In this document: positions 8,663-18,273 of the stretch, piece by piece
Layout of the letters: each line of letters starts with the position of its first letter
Numbering within the stretch: position 1 is the stretch's first letter
Assembly (NCBI GenBank): GCA_009746045.1
Contig: RPFO01000104.1
Span: 6,904,750-6,968,749 of the forward strand
DNA: 64,000 nucleotides
Direction: 5' to 3'
DNA from: Mesostigma viride
Taxonomy: Eukaryota; Streptophyta; Mesostigmatophyceae; Mesostigmatales; Mesostigmataceae
Program-made: the position numbers and the translations under genes
The notes under the pieces: generated by a model
What the model saw: the letters and a program-made list of their open reading frames with translations, nothing else
Told to the model about the DNA's origin: nothing
Database searches by the model: none

Positions 8663-11600
8663 TCAGAAAAAAACGCTGGGAGGGAACAGGGACGTTCGCG
8701 GCGAAGGCGGGACGCGCCGGGACGGGCGGCCACGGATACCTGGCGACGGCGCTCTGTGCTGCGGGAACGCGTGGACGGGCGCGGTCGAGCGGAACGCGGC
8801 GGTCGACGCGAACGCGGGACGGGACGGGATGTAGGCGGGCCCCGGCGCCGGCACGGAGTACCGCGGTATTGCGTTTTGCGCGACGGGGTGGGGAGGGGCC
8901 GTCCGCGGTCGTGCGGGGGCGCTCAGGGCGTCCGCGAACCGCTGGAGAGCGTACGCTCGCTGGGCCAACACATGGTGCGATTGCGCCGACATGGGCATGG
9001 AACGGGACGCCGCCTGATGGACGGGGTGTCGTTCGGACGGCAACTCAAACGTCGTGAGCAATGCCTCGAAACGGTTCCCGTCGAAATATACGCAATATGG
9101 ATCGCCCGTCCTTTTCCCCCGGAATGCTCTGTACGTACGCACATCGGCGAATGTTGTTTCAGACGGAGGCAGGCGATGAGATTCCGGTCTCTTACTGACG
9201 ACAACGATGTCGTTCTTGAGGTAGCGGGCCGTGATCGCGATCACCTCCGCACTCGCCCCCTTACTCGTCGGGATTGCCAATCTGCTTATAATATCTGTTT
9301 TTTTCCCCGGATCGAAACCCAACTCACTCTGCGCGATTTTCAAATACCCACCCAGTTGTTGTCCCAGTTTCCTCTTTAACTCTTCCACTCTGGGCCTCAG
9401 ACCACTGGCTTTCATTTGTTGTTTCGCCCGGAACGCCTTGATCACGAATATCGCGTTGTAAAAACTGTCTGCGCCTTCCAAAGCGCTCCGCCTGTACAGA
9501 ATCCGGTCGTTTTCGGTATTTGGGATCTTCATCGTGAAAGGTCTGTCGACTCTATCGGAATACTTCGGATTGTAGATCCGCGGCGCATCGAGAGGCAACA
9601 ACCTTGCCGGAGGCATCGAAACAACGGCATTGAGATTATCAGAATCCTCGCCCCGACGTTCGGTATCGTTGACGACGGGATTGTCACTGTCCAGCACGTT
9701 ACTTCCATACTCGTTGACGCCGAGACCGGAAGGACCCCCGCGCGCGTTCCCTGCCATCGCACGCGCAACAGCTGTATTCAGGTCCAGCGACCTGGCGACC
9801 TCACCCTCCTCCCTCTCAGACGAGGGCGTCGTCCTTGTCGCCGGAGACCCTTCCACCTGTTCTTTACCCCGCGCGGCGGCCTGACGCGCCGACCGCCGGA
9901 CCCCAGGGGATGGTGTATTGCCCCCCCCGTGGGAGGGGTCGGACGAGGGGGGTATTGCCCCCCCCGCGAGTGGGGCGGGCGACGCGCGAGGAGGTGTCTC
10001 CCCCACGCCAGCGGGAGAAGGAGCGGGCGGCGCGCGAGGAGGTGTATTCCCCCCGCCAGCGGGGGAAGGGGGCGCGGGGCTCGCGGCGGCGGTCCGAGAA
10101 GAACTTCTCGTCTGGACACCCCGCGAAACATCAGGAGAAGTATTCACGCGCTCCGCGCCGGCGATCACGATCTCGACTTCTTTCGCTACCGCACTCACAG
10201 CTTTTTTGTATTCCCCCATCATCACTCCCATTGCTTTCTCAATTGCCTTGTCACCGGACTTATTTTCAATTCTTGTATGTACGTCATCACAGGCAAGGGT
10301 GAAATTTTCGGTGAGGTCAACGCTAGCGCCTCCGGGAAGGTTGTTACCTATCCGATAGTCGAGGTCATACTCCGACGGCGCGCTTTCCAACTTCTCGTCC
10401 AGCAATTTTACCGCCTCAAACGCTTGATCCGAAACACGTTTATCTTTGATCGCCTTTTCCGTCATCTCCACCACATCATCTTGCATATTTCGGAGCTCGC
10501 GGAAATAGTCCAGCCATACGTTCCGACGAGGAGCGGGTAGTATGAGCGGCTGTCTCCCCGGCATATCGGGCCGCGGAGGGGTCGGGATCACGCCGGTCGA
10601 TTCATCCCGCGGTGGCAGACGACTGAAGTGAAAATCCGCCGCTATCGCTTGTTCAGCCTTGAGACGAGAAGTCACCATCGCCTGAGCCGCCTCGGCGATC
10701 GCGGACACGTTGAAAGACGAGTTGCTCAACAGACTCAAAACCTTGTCGCATGCATTCGCGAGCACAGTAGACGCCTTGACACTCTCCGAATCAGAACGCG
10801 CCGACGGTGCAGAACCTGCTTTCTTACGGAGAGCCTCCACGGCGTCTCGAGCCTCTTTCATATACGCTCGATCCCCCTTCGCGGTCTCCGTCGTACCGAC
10901 GGCTTTGTTGACGAGGCCTCGCAATTCCGCAAGGTACTCCGCCCACGATTGTTCGGTTCGAGGACCCGACTCGGCCGTGCTATCGCCGGATCCCTCCTCG
11001 CCCCCTCCCCTCGATTGCTGTTTCCCCGACCCCGCCGAACGCGCGCCCGACCCTCCGGCCCCACCTGCGCCCCCGACAGAGCCTGCGCGGCCTCCTCCTC
11101 ATCCGCGGAGGACGCTCGTTCCGCGGCCAAAAGTTCGGCTTGCTTACGCTTCGCCTGATCATAATAAACCGATCCTTGTCTCAAGTCCCGCATCCGAAGA
11201 ATATCACGCCCCGGCACAGCCCGTTCGCCTCCTGGATTCATGATCAACTCTTCGAGCTTCTTCTGCGCTTCCGTTAAAAGCGCATTCCGTTGCAAGACTT
11301 CACCCGCAGATTCCCAGCGAGAACGAGCAGAATCAACAGAGTCTCTCAAACGATTCACTAGCTCCTGCTGTCGACGAATTTGTTTTTCCACCGTCTGTTG
11401 ACCGGCCTCGACAGGAGGGACGCTACTTCCCGAGTCTACCTCCCCGCCGCCTCCGTCGTCATCCCTGTCCAGGCCGCCGGAATAAGCGCCGCCGCCTATG
11501 TCCTCACTCCTCGCGGCAGCGCTCGCCGATCGCGTCACAGGACCGTCGGCGCGAGGGGGCACTGCAGGACCCTGCGAAGACGTCGGCGATTGGTTGTATC

Positions 11601-12429
11601 GCACCCGATACGCCGCACTCTTCTCACCAAGCTCCTTCTCAATCATCTCCCTTGCCAAATTCAAAAGCGCTACCCTCCTGCCCTGCTTCTCGCGCTGTGC
11701 ATTCGCGATATCGGTCGCGTTTTTGGCCAACTTGCTATTTAACACGCGAATCTCGTCCAAATCTCTCTTCTTCGCGCGTTCACTGCCCGCAGGCGCGTCC
11801 GGTCTAGGGTCGCCCCACCTCTTTTGGAATTGCGTCCTCATACGCTGGAGTTGACTCTCTACCTTTTGCGCCTTTGCACGCAACGCATCGGCCTCTTCGG
11901 GCATCTCCCGCTTCTCAAACTCGAGTGCCAACTCCATGTAACGGCCCCGCTCGTCTTCCTTTTGGCGGATCGCGTCCCAATCGTATATTTTGGATCTGTT
12001 ATTAGTCGCGTCGGCGGTCGACCGCGTGACTCGACGCGAAGGTTCCGCAGAAACGGGTTGGGTCGCGACGGTAGTCGTACGCGTGCCTCGACGCGAAGGT
12101 GGCGCTGGAGTGCCCGCCGCGACGGCCGGCTGATTGGACGGTGGTGCGGCGCGGGCAGAGGTCCTTGGGGCGTTCGTCGAGCGGGGATGGTCCGTCTCGA
12201 TGAAAGAGGACGGGGACATCGTGTTCGACAAGGGCGAGGAGGAGCGCGAGGACGACACGGCGTTCGCCCGTTTTGTCGGTGGATGCGAGTCGCCGTGCGA
12301 CGACGAGGACGAGGACGAGGAGGAGGAGGAGGAGGAAGAGGAGAGGCGGGGGAGGAAGCGGCGACGGACGGTGTTCAAGTCCACGGAGCGCATCCCGTTG
12401 GAGAACGGGAAGCGACTGAAACTGTCCAT
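8663..12429 (-). pseudogene. Large coiled-coil protein with degenerate OTU-like domain, one frame break
   Basis: Two long minus-strand ORFs (12429 to about 10900, and about 11000 to 8663) read as one protein of roughly 1250 residues, broken at the G5 run (complement of 11001-11005). Order: a Ser/Arg-rich low-complexity start; three charged helical segments likely to form coiled coils (around 11.9, 11.7 and 11.35 kb); a second helical region; Pro/Gly repeats of the type PAPPSPAGGG with NTPP; an OTU-like domain at about 9.05-9.5 kb; and a Pro/Ala tail. In the OTU-like part, GADSFYNAIF has Ser where the catalytic Cys should be, and GNRFEALL has Arg where His should be, so it is probably a binding or scaffold module. 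Start is uncertain: ATGs at 12429 and 12219 are possible, and the first overlaps the plus-strand gene 12134-12448. Confidence 0.6.
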
Positions 12430-12448
12430 CCGGATCACCGAGGATTAA
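12134..12448 (+). CDS. Acidic/basic low-complexity protein (104 aa)
   Basis: The ORF is antisense to the Ser-rich start of the large minus-strand gene. Its codons end almost always in G or C, like neighbouring genes. It has an ordered start, an Asp/Glu-only tract (about residues 57-70), a basic patch RRGRKRRRTVF and a final SIRITED. The acidic tract is the complement of the poly-Ser tract on the other strand. I favour this reading over the Ser-rich one because the flanking residues look like real protein, but both could be used. Function unknown; the acid-then-basic layout would suit a nuclear or chromatin-binding protein. Confidence 0.5.
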   Translation: MDGGAARAEVLGAFVERGWSVSMKEDGDIVFDKGEEEREDDTAFARFVGGCESPCDDEDEDEEEEEEEEERRGRKRRRTVFKSTERIPLENGKRLKLSIRITED

Positions 12449-12477
12449 ATGTCTCCGGGGAAGTATAATAGAGGCCG

Positions 12478-13089
12478 ATGTCGAGCGGGAATATGATCGC
12501 GGTGCCGAAAGAGTTGATCGATCGCATCATGCGAGCGTTTCCGGACCCGTCCGTCACCAAGGCGGACATCTTGACTCCGACGAATGATCCGGACATGGTC
12601 GTCAAGGAGACGTTCGATCGCAACATCCTCCCCCTGTACTCGCGGAAGGGCGGGAATCCGTTCTTCGACAAACAGGGACACGTCGCCGAGCCGGGCGACA
12701 CGTGGAAGTCGATCGCGGCCAAGTACGGTGTCTCCGCGGACGACCTGGTGATCGCGAACCCTCACATCCCTCCTCTGACGCTGTCTCCTGGGAACTTTGT
12801 GCTCGTCCCGAAGAAGTACGGCTTCAACGAGTTCGTCGAGGGGATTATCCACCCGGACACGAACATGAACCTGCAGTACGACGGGGACACGCCCCAGCCC
12901 GCGGATCCCACGGCGCCGCCCGATCCTCAGCTCACCGCCGATAATCGATCTTTTAGGGCGCGTGCGGTTGACGCAATGAAAGCCTTCCCCGGTGCCGCCT
13001 TGCAAAGAATTAAGGAACTCACACCCTCACAGGTCGGTGTGGGGGCGGCTTTGCTTGGGAGTGTGGCCTTGGGGGGACGTCTGCTATAG
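12478..13089 (+). CDS. LysM-domain protein with C-terminal membrane anchor
   Basis: Residues about 70-112 form a LysM domain: EPGDTWKSIAAKYGVSADDL, then ANPHI and NFVLVPKKYG. LysM modules bind N-acetylglucosamine polymers such as chitin or peptidoglycan. The 203-residue protein ends with a Gly/Ala-rich hydrophobic stretch (VGVGAALLGSVALGG), likely a membrane anchor. A virion-surface role in attachment to a polysaccharide wall is an inference. The ATG at 12478 lies ten bases below GTATAATAG. Two more genes follow on the same strand with gaps of 11 and -4 bases, which looks like one transcription unit. Confidence 0.75.
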   Translation: MSSGNMIAVPKELIDRIMRAFPDPSVTKADILTPTNDPDMVVKETFDRNILPLYSRKGGNPFFDKQGHVAEPGDTWKSIAAKYGVSADDLVIANPHIPPLTLSPGNFVLVPKKYGFNEFVEGIIHPDTNMNLQYDGDTPQPADPTAPPDPQLTADNRSFRARAVDAMKAFPGAALQRIKELTPSQVGVGAALLGSVALGGRLL

Positions 13090-13100
13090 TCCCCGCACTT

Positions 13101-13682
13101 ATGGGAGCACGCGCACTTACTAGAGGCGACACCGTTGGCGCGGTCCAACACGCCATTCCCGGGATCGCGGCGGGGATGACGGCGGTGGGGCACCAGGTCG
13201 CGCCGAGTTGGGTCCCGGCGTCCGCTCCAATGACCGTTTTTGACGCGATGAACGGCCCAGCGGGACGGATCGCGACAGGGGCGGCCTTTAACGCCGCGAA
13301 GGCGTTCGGAAACGCGGAAGGCGGGTTCAAGAGCCGTCTCGGGGCCGCGGGGCTGTCCCTCGGAGCGTCCCTTCTCCCCGGCGCGTCCGTGGCGTTCGCG
13401 GACTCGCAAGCGGGCGTGTCCGCGGTTAAGACCATACTCGACCAGTTTGGTCTCTCGTCCGCCGTGGATCCCACATCCGTCCTCCAGATCGTCAAGATGT
13501 TCGGCCCCGGAGCCCTGAGGATGCTCTTCCCTCCGAACATCGACCCCAAGCTCGCCGACAGTGCCATCGGGCGAATCGTCGACTCCCTCTACAGTTCTCA
13601 CCTGTGGGGACAATATCTCCGAGGGCCTCCTGCCGCGCCCGCCGACACTGTGCCCCGGGATACATCTCCACGGGCAACATGA
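13101..13682 (+). CDS. Unknown Gly/Ala-rich 193-aa protein
   Basis: The protein is rich in Gly, Ala and Ser, with short amphipathic segments (AAFNAAKAFGNAEGG; GLSLGASLLPGASVAF) and no clear long membrane helix. It resembles nothing I know. It lies between the LysM gene and the Pro/Gly/Tyr-rich gene, and its stop overlaps the ATG of the next gene (ATGA at 13679). This cluster could encode virion structural proteins, but that is only context. Confidence 0.6.
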   Translation: MGARALTRGDTVGAVQHAIPGIAAGMTAVGHQVAPSWVPASAPMTVFDAMNGPAGRIATGAAFNAAKAFGNAEGGFKSRLGAAGLSLGASLLPGASVAFADSQAGVSAVKTILDQFGLSSAVDPTSVLQIVKMFGPGALRMLFPPNIDPKLADSAIGRIVDSLYSSHLWGQYLRGPPAAPADTVPRDTSPRAT

Positions 13683-14296
13683 CCATGATACAGCCCGGAG
13701 ACACGAACTGGCCGCCCCCGCGCGACGGCTTCACCGATTGGGCGGCGCGTGGCCCGGCGGTCACCGTCATGCCCCCGCCTGTCAACAACCAGTCGAACGG
13801 GTTCACATCCTGGACCCCTCCCACCAACACCATCCCGCCCAATTCCATCTACGACCCTTTGATGTCCGCTCAAGCGGGCGGAGATCCGTATGGACAAGTC
13901 GTCCTCGGCGGCGGATCCCCGTACTCGCAGGTCGCTACGACAAGCGGGTACTCGTATGGCGGAAATCCGTACGCTCAATTCGCGCTAGGCTCAGGGACAG
14001 ATCCGTACGCCCGCTCTTTCCAATCCGGCTTCCAGCCTCCTCCCGAGCCCACCATCCTTTCTCCGCCACCCTACATGGACGGATCCAACGCGGTGGTCGA
14101 CCCTTCCGCAATGGGCGCGTACAGCATCAACAGCGGATACTACTCGCCCTATTATAGGAATACGTGGGTTGGCGTTGGGCCGCAGCCCAATAGCACGTCC
14201 ACCGCGGCCGAGTCCACGAAGTCGCCCAGCATGTGCTGGGTGTCCTTGGCGATCACGCGCATGCTCGGGGGGAGCGTCCGGTCCGGCACCACGTAA
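13679..14296 (+). CDS. Pro/Gly/Tyr-rich low-complexity protein
   Basis: The product starts MTMIQPGDTNWPPP. It then has loose repeats GGDPYGQV, GGSPYSQV, GGNPYAQF and GTDPYARS, about one every 17 residues, rich in Gly, Pro, Tyr, Ser and Gln. Such composition is common in viral tail, fibre or inner-core proteins and in phase-separating proteins; no domain is recognised. The ATG overlaps the preceding stop as ATGA. The last 145 bases overlap the convergent KilA-N gene; the true C-terminus may lie near 14155 if a base is missing. Confidence 0.6.
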   Translation: MTMIQPGDTNWPPPRDGFTDWAARGPAVTVMPPPVNNQSNGFTSWTPPTNTIPPNSIYDPLMSAQAGGDPYGQVVLGGGSPYSQVATTSGYSYGGNPYAQFALGSGTDPYARSFQSGFQPPPEPTILSPPPYMDGSNAVVDPSAMGAYSINSGYYSPYYRNTWVGVGPQPNSTSTAAESTKSPSMCWVSLAITRMLGGSVRSGTT

Positions 14297-14957
14297 TTGG
14301 GACGCTTCCGGGACTCGCACACCGTGTTGATGGCGACGGTCGTCGTCGTGCCGTGGACCGCGTCGTGGGCGTCTCGCACCACCTCCATCATGGTGATGTC
14401 GCCCGCCAGGATGCGGTCCACCCACGACCCTGCCTTGACGGCAAACTTCGGGCTTATCCACGCGGCCAACTGGGTAACGAGACGGGGATGAATCCAGGTC
14501 CCGCGCTCGTCGTTCAAGCCGGTCGCGACCTCGTCAAAAACCGTTTGGGGGTCCTATCACTTGTGAGAGGACCCCTCAGATCCTCTTCGAGCTCCTTGAC
14601 AAACTCTTGCACGGTACCCAGCCTCCACCAGTTCGTGAACAGCTTCTTACCGTTCGAGGCTGCGTGGCAAAGGTCCTTTCCCAAAATGAGTCGGTCGTTT
14701 TTTCGGACCTTGATTTCCTTGGTCTCATCGACAACAAAACCTGGGAGACTCTTCATTGTGAATACCCAGTGCTTTGCATTCTCACCAGCCAGTGAGAAGA
14801 GTGGATGAATGAACCGGGTGCGACCGGCAGCGACGGCCATGGTAGGCGCTCGGACTGGGAACTCTTCTCGCAATGGGGCGAATTTATGGTCGAGGGGCGC
14901 TCTCATTGCCGACATGATCGTCCTCGCCGACACGATCTCACTTGCCGACACCGACAT
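14152..14957 (-). pseudogene. KilA-N domain DNA-binding protein with one frame break
   Basis: The upstream ORF carries the first half of a KilA-N domain (EIKVRKNDR, LGKDLCHAA, KKLFTNWWRLG). The downstream ORF carries the second half: GTWIHPRLVTQLAAWISPKF followed by a WVDRIL helix. KilA-N is a DNA-binding module found in phages and nucleocytoplasmic DNA viruses, usually in regulators. The halves are in different frames, and the switch falls at the C5 run (complement of 14547-14551), where one extra base would rejoin them. Base composition of 14570-14960 is less GC-rich than its neighbours, which may mean separate acquisition. The C-terminal part after the domain is unrecognised. ATGs at 14957 and 14915 are both possible. 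Confidence 0.7.
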
Positions 14958-15507
14958 GAAGGTTCCGGACAGCCCGGTCCTGTGTTTTCAATGTTCAATC
15001 AAACAAGACACTGACTGCTGACATTCGCCACGTAACGCTATGCCCTCCTCGGTTTCGGCCGCTCGCGGGATCCGCCAGCTGCTGGATCCAGCGACTCGCC
15101 GGTGTCGGACCGACAGCTGCAGGATCCGCCTGGGGAGGGATTTGGCGGCGTGCAAGCGCCCGACCATCCGCTGCTAGATCCGGCAGCTGCCGAATCCGCC
15201 AGCTGCTGGATCCGGCGACTCGCCGGTGTCGGACCGGCGGCTGCTGGATCCGCCAGCGGATGGATCTGCGTATACTGACTGTAACTGCGTGCGCCTCACT
15301 GCGGCCAGGTCGCCGCGCGACACCAGGAGGCCAGCACGAGGTGACAGGCGGCCACGAGGCACGCGCGGCACGTCCCGACGGCGACCTCCGCGCACCGCCG
15401 CGCGCGCATCCCGTTGCTCGTCCGAACGCTTCCTGACATCTCCTTTCTCTCCTTTGTACGCGCCGTCGGAAGAAACGAAGCCTTGGACGCGGGAAAAGGC
15501 GTGCAGG
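14958..15507. other. Island stretch with a 62-bp direct repeat and no firm gene
   Basis: Two 62-bp copies (about 15069-15130 and 15193-15254, 124 bases apart) share the core GACTCGCCGGTGTCGGAC with GGATCC palindromes on both sides. ORFs cross the region on both strands but lack ATG starts or change frame between copies. It may be a damaged repeat-containing gene start or a regulatory repeat. Confidence 0.5.
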
Positions 15508-15663
15508 ATGGTTCCGCCTGCGCCGGGGGCAGATACGAAGCTGATGAAAACGACCTTCGTTCTGGTGGGGGACGAGAGAACGTTGTCCGACCCGAAGTTG
15601 CGCACGCTAGAGCTGGACAAGGCGTTTGTGGCACCCGAAAAGGAGTATCAGCATACGATATGA
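15508..15663 (+). CDS. Short unknown ORF
   Basis: A plus-strand frame open from 15226 has its first ATG at 15508 and ends MKTTFVLVGDERTLSDPKL...KEYQHTI. The last 50 residues have the G/C-ending codons of the island, while the upstream Arg-rich part looks non-coding. A competing minus-strand ORF (15174-15620) begins only with TTG and is less likely. Function unknown; the true start may lie upstream if a base is missing. Confidence 0.35.
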   Translation: MVPPAPGADTKLMKTTFVLVGDERTLSDPKLRTLELDKAFVAPEKEYQHTI

Positions 15664-15712
15664 TCCGTTTCGGTGGGAAATATGTATGAAGGTAAGTGTA
15701 TACCCGCTCGCG

Positions 15713-16033
15713 ATGGACGCCAAGCTGCTGATGCACCGGCTGAAGTTTCCTTGGCCTTCGATCTTCTGGACGACGTTGAGGTCGTACGTGAACCCGTTCG
15801 AACACCCCGTCGTGTTCGCGAAGATCGCGTTAGTCGTCTTCGTGATATCGCTCTTCGCGATCCTCAAGCCGAAAGAGTATACGTTCCTCGACATCCTCCA
15901 CACGCTATTCTACGGCCGGCCCAACGCCTTGACAGAAGCAGACGGGCAGACCGTGAAGAAGTTCCGCGAGGCCCCAGTGAGCATGCGGACCATCGCGGTG
16001 ATCACGATAGCCCTGATTACGGTCATGGGGTGA
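15713..16033 (+). CDS. Two-helix membrane protein (106 aa)
   Basis: Residues about 28-48 (FAKIALVVFVISLFAIL) and 88-104 (MRTIAVITIALITVMG) are membrane helices; the loop between is short and polar. The ATG at 15713 is chosen because GTATAC lies about 14 bases upstream; another ATG at 15686 would place that box inside the gene. The protein ends directly after the second helix. It is one of five or six small membrane proteins in the island, a frequent trait of enveloped or inner-membrane large DNA viruses. Family unknown. Confidence 0.65.
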   Translation: MDAKLLMHRLKFPWPSIFWTTLRSYVNPFEHPVVFAKIALVVFVISLFAILKPKEYTFLDILHTLFYGRPNALTEADGQTVKKFREAPVSMRTIAVITIALITVMG

Positions 16034-16083
16034 GAAGGCGGCGGCGGTCGAGCAATAATATATCCATTCTTCTTATAGACACG

Positions 16084-16557
16084 ATGTCGTCCACCGCCTG
16101 GAAGCGCGACGTCATGCTCACGCTCAACTGTCCCGTGTCCGAGGCGTTCCCTCTCGCGGGCATCAACCGCCCCGTCTTCTCCTTCCGCGCTCAGTCCTCG
16201 TCGGCGCGGGTGCTCGCCGGCGTGCTCGCGTACGACAACGCCAGTCACGAGATCGCCGGCGCCATTTCCGTCATCGTCCCGCCTTTCGCCGAGGTATCGG
16301 ACGACGACAAGCGCGCCATCGACCTGATCGCGCGCGTCCTAGACGGGCACTACGCGGTCCACGGCGCGACGTTCGTCGAGATGCCCGTGCGCCCGGCGGG
16401 GGTCTCGAGTCACGTCAACATCACGACCGGGAGCTCGAACGGCCCGATTCCGCTGGCCGATTTCCTCGCCGCCGACGCGACCCTGTCGAGGTTCCACGCG
16501 GTCCCGATGGCCGACGGGGGCACCGCCTACGTCCCGAAGCTGTCGTTCGTCGCGTGA
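16084..16557 (+). CDS. Unknown soluble 157-aa protein
   Basis: The protein has no membrane helix and a mix of beta-type segments (SFRAQSSSARVLAGVLAYD; GAISVIVPPFAEV; ATFVEMPVRPAGVSSHVNI). Codon use is strongly G/C-ending. TTATAGACACG precedes the ATG by eight bases, the standard island arrangement. It has the length and beta-rich look of a small structural or enzyme-like domain, but I cannot assign a family. Confidence 0.65.
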   Translation: MSSTAWKRDVMLTLNCPVSEAFPLAGINRPVFSFRAQSSSARVLAGVLAYDNASHEIAGAISVIVPPFAEVSDDDKRAIDLIARVLDGHYAVHGATFVEMPVRPAGVSSHVNITTGSSNGPIPLADFLAADATLSRFHAVPMADGGTAYVPKLSFVA

Positions 16558-16561
16558 GACC

Positions 16562-18224
16562 TCACGCGGACGTCTTTTGTCTCTTCATATATTTCTTCAC
16601 AAAGCGCCTCTTGTCGCGCGTGTCGGGGTCCTCGCGGTCGTCCAGGGGGAGGAAGTCTTCCGGGTAGTCCCTCCTCGTTCCGGGCTTCTTTCGCAGCACC
16701 TGGGTGCGCATGTACCTCTGAATATCGCGATCTTTCAATTCTTGCACACCTGCCTCGTTTGTTATCTTTTCTTTTCCTCTAGTTGGTCAAGCGTATAGGG
16801 TAGAACGCTCGCAGAGTAGTGTTTTTTACCTGTCTCGCTCGCTCCAACGGGAGGCCTTTTAACGTCGTACAATGAAAAAGTCTCCTCACTGTCCCCTATG
16901 TAAGGGATATCCTTTTTTGGGACACTATGTCCAAAGTAGTCGTGGACGGTGTCAAGACCGTTGAACAGACGGTTATTGCGATGGAAGACAGGACCATGGA
17001 AGTCGTATTGGAGATCGCGGATAGGAGCCCACCTCGAATTTGCGGAATGGATCATTTCGTGTGCAAGGAACTGTAACAATCTCTGTGCGTTCGATCGGAC
17101 CACTTTCCCCTCGTCTATCACGATTTCGGTCTCGGGAGAAAACTCCTTGAAGGCCTTGAGCGCAGATGGTCTTGCGAGTCCGATCTTGTTCTTGCCTAGC
17201 GAGTATGCAAGGGTTTCGGGGTCGTCTTTCTCATCTATTTTCCACAAGACCTCGTGTACAGGGAACGAGTTGGCAAAAAAGTTTTTGTTCACCACCATCG
17301 CCGCCTTTTTCAAGTCGCTTTCCGTCAAGTTCAGTTCCCCGTCTTTTAAGAGGGTTCGATCGATACCGGTCACTTTTTCAAACTCCCTTACGGCCTTTTC
17401 CCAACGCCCTTTCATCGTTCCTATGGGTGGGCGCACCTGGCTCAACCTCTCTGTCATTCCCGGTCCCATCTTGTGGTCCCAATTCGCGCCTCTGGCACGC
17501 ACTAGCTCGTCGAGGTTCAACTCCCCTCGTTGGACTCTATCCAAAAAGTTTTGATACTGTCTCGCGGCCTCCTCTTTTGACCAATCTTTCAACTTGTTTT
17601 TGCCAAAAGGTCCGTAGAAACTAGCGAACTCGACCCATGTGTCCGGAGTCTCATTAGTCCCCTTCTTTTCATTGTAAACCCCGTCTTCAATCTTTACCCG
17701 TGGAGCAGCGTGTCTCCCGCCACTCCTTTTTTTCTTAGGCACGTTCTCCATAAATGCCAACTGGTCGTTATTGGACATGCGGCGTTTCCTCGTGGGAGGA
17801 ATGTCACTCGGCAGGGGTTCGGCCGCGGCTGGCGTAGTTATAAGGTCGTACATAGGTCGTGTCGGGGAAAAAGGGTGAGTAACCTCATAATCACGGTTTG
17901 TCAGCGTATCGAACGACAAATTCGGATCGGCGCCGAACATATCCAGGTCATAATGGATCGGGGGGGCACCCATTATATCGTCCGCATCGGTGAACACCGG
18001 AGCTTGGGAAGTGTTCGGAAGGTTTTCAAAGTTCTCAATGAATCCAAACCATTCCTCCTTGTCTTCCTCCGTCAGTTCTGGTACCTCTTCGGCCCGCGCG
18101 ACGTGACCTTTCCTCCGCACCGCCCTCTGGAGCGTCGTGCTTCGACGCGTGACCTTGGGCTCCTTGCGCTTGGGGGCGACGCGTCTCTTCGGAGTACTAG
18201 TCGCGATCTTTTTTTCGGGGGCAT
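16562..18224 (-). pseudogene. SprT-like zinc metallopeptidase with two frame breaks
   Basis: The central ORF contains LAHEMIHSANSRW (zinc-binding HExxH, near residue 390) and then DFHGPVFHRNNRLF, the HGxxF element that follows it in SprT-like peptidases. SprT/Spartan-type enzymes cut DNA-bound proteins. The N-terminal half is acidic and unordered, with basic patches (KKKRSG-type, RKRRMS) like nuclear signals; the last 60 residues are Lys/Arg-rich. The ORF is separated from its likely ATG (18224, MPPKK start) at the T7 run 18209-18215, and from its basic tail (16562-16747) at the T4 runs 16767-16775. Each break needs one extra base. TATGGG lies just above the ATG. Confidence 0.7.
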
Positions 18225-18273
18225 TCGTCTCCCATACACTCTCGTAACATTATTTATCAACCGTCGCCGTCGA

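Noticed and set aside
9416-10540. Plus-strand ORF of 374 codons
   Set aside because: Antisense shadow of the large coiled-coil gene, whose own frame carries coiled-coil and OTU-like signal.
15174-15620. Minus-strand ORF of 148 codons
   Set aside because: It has only a TTG start and no ATG, and the plus-strand frame ending 15663 fits the local gene direction better.
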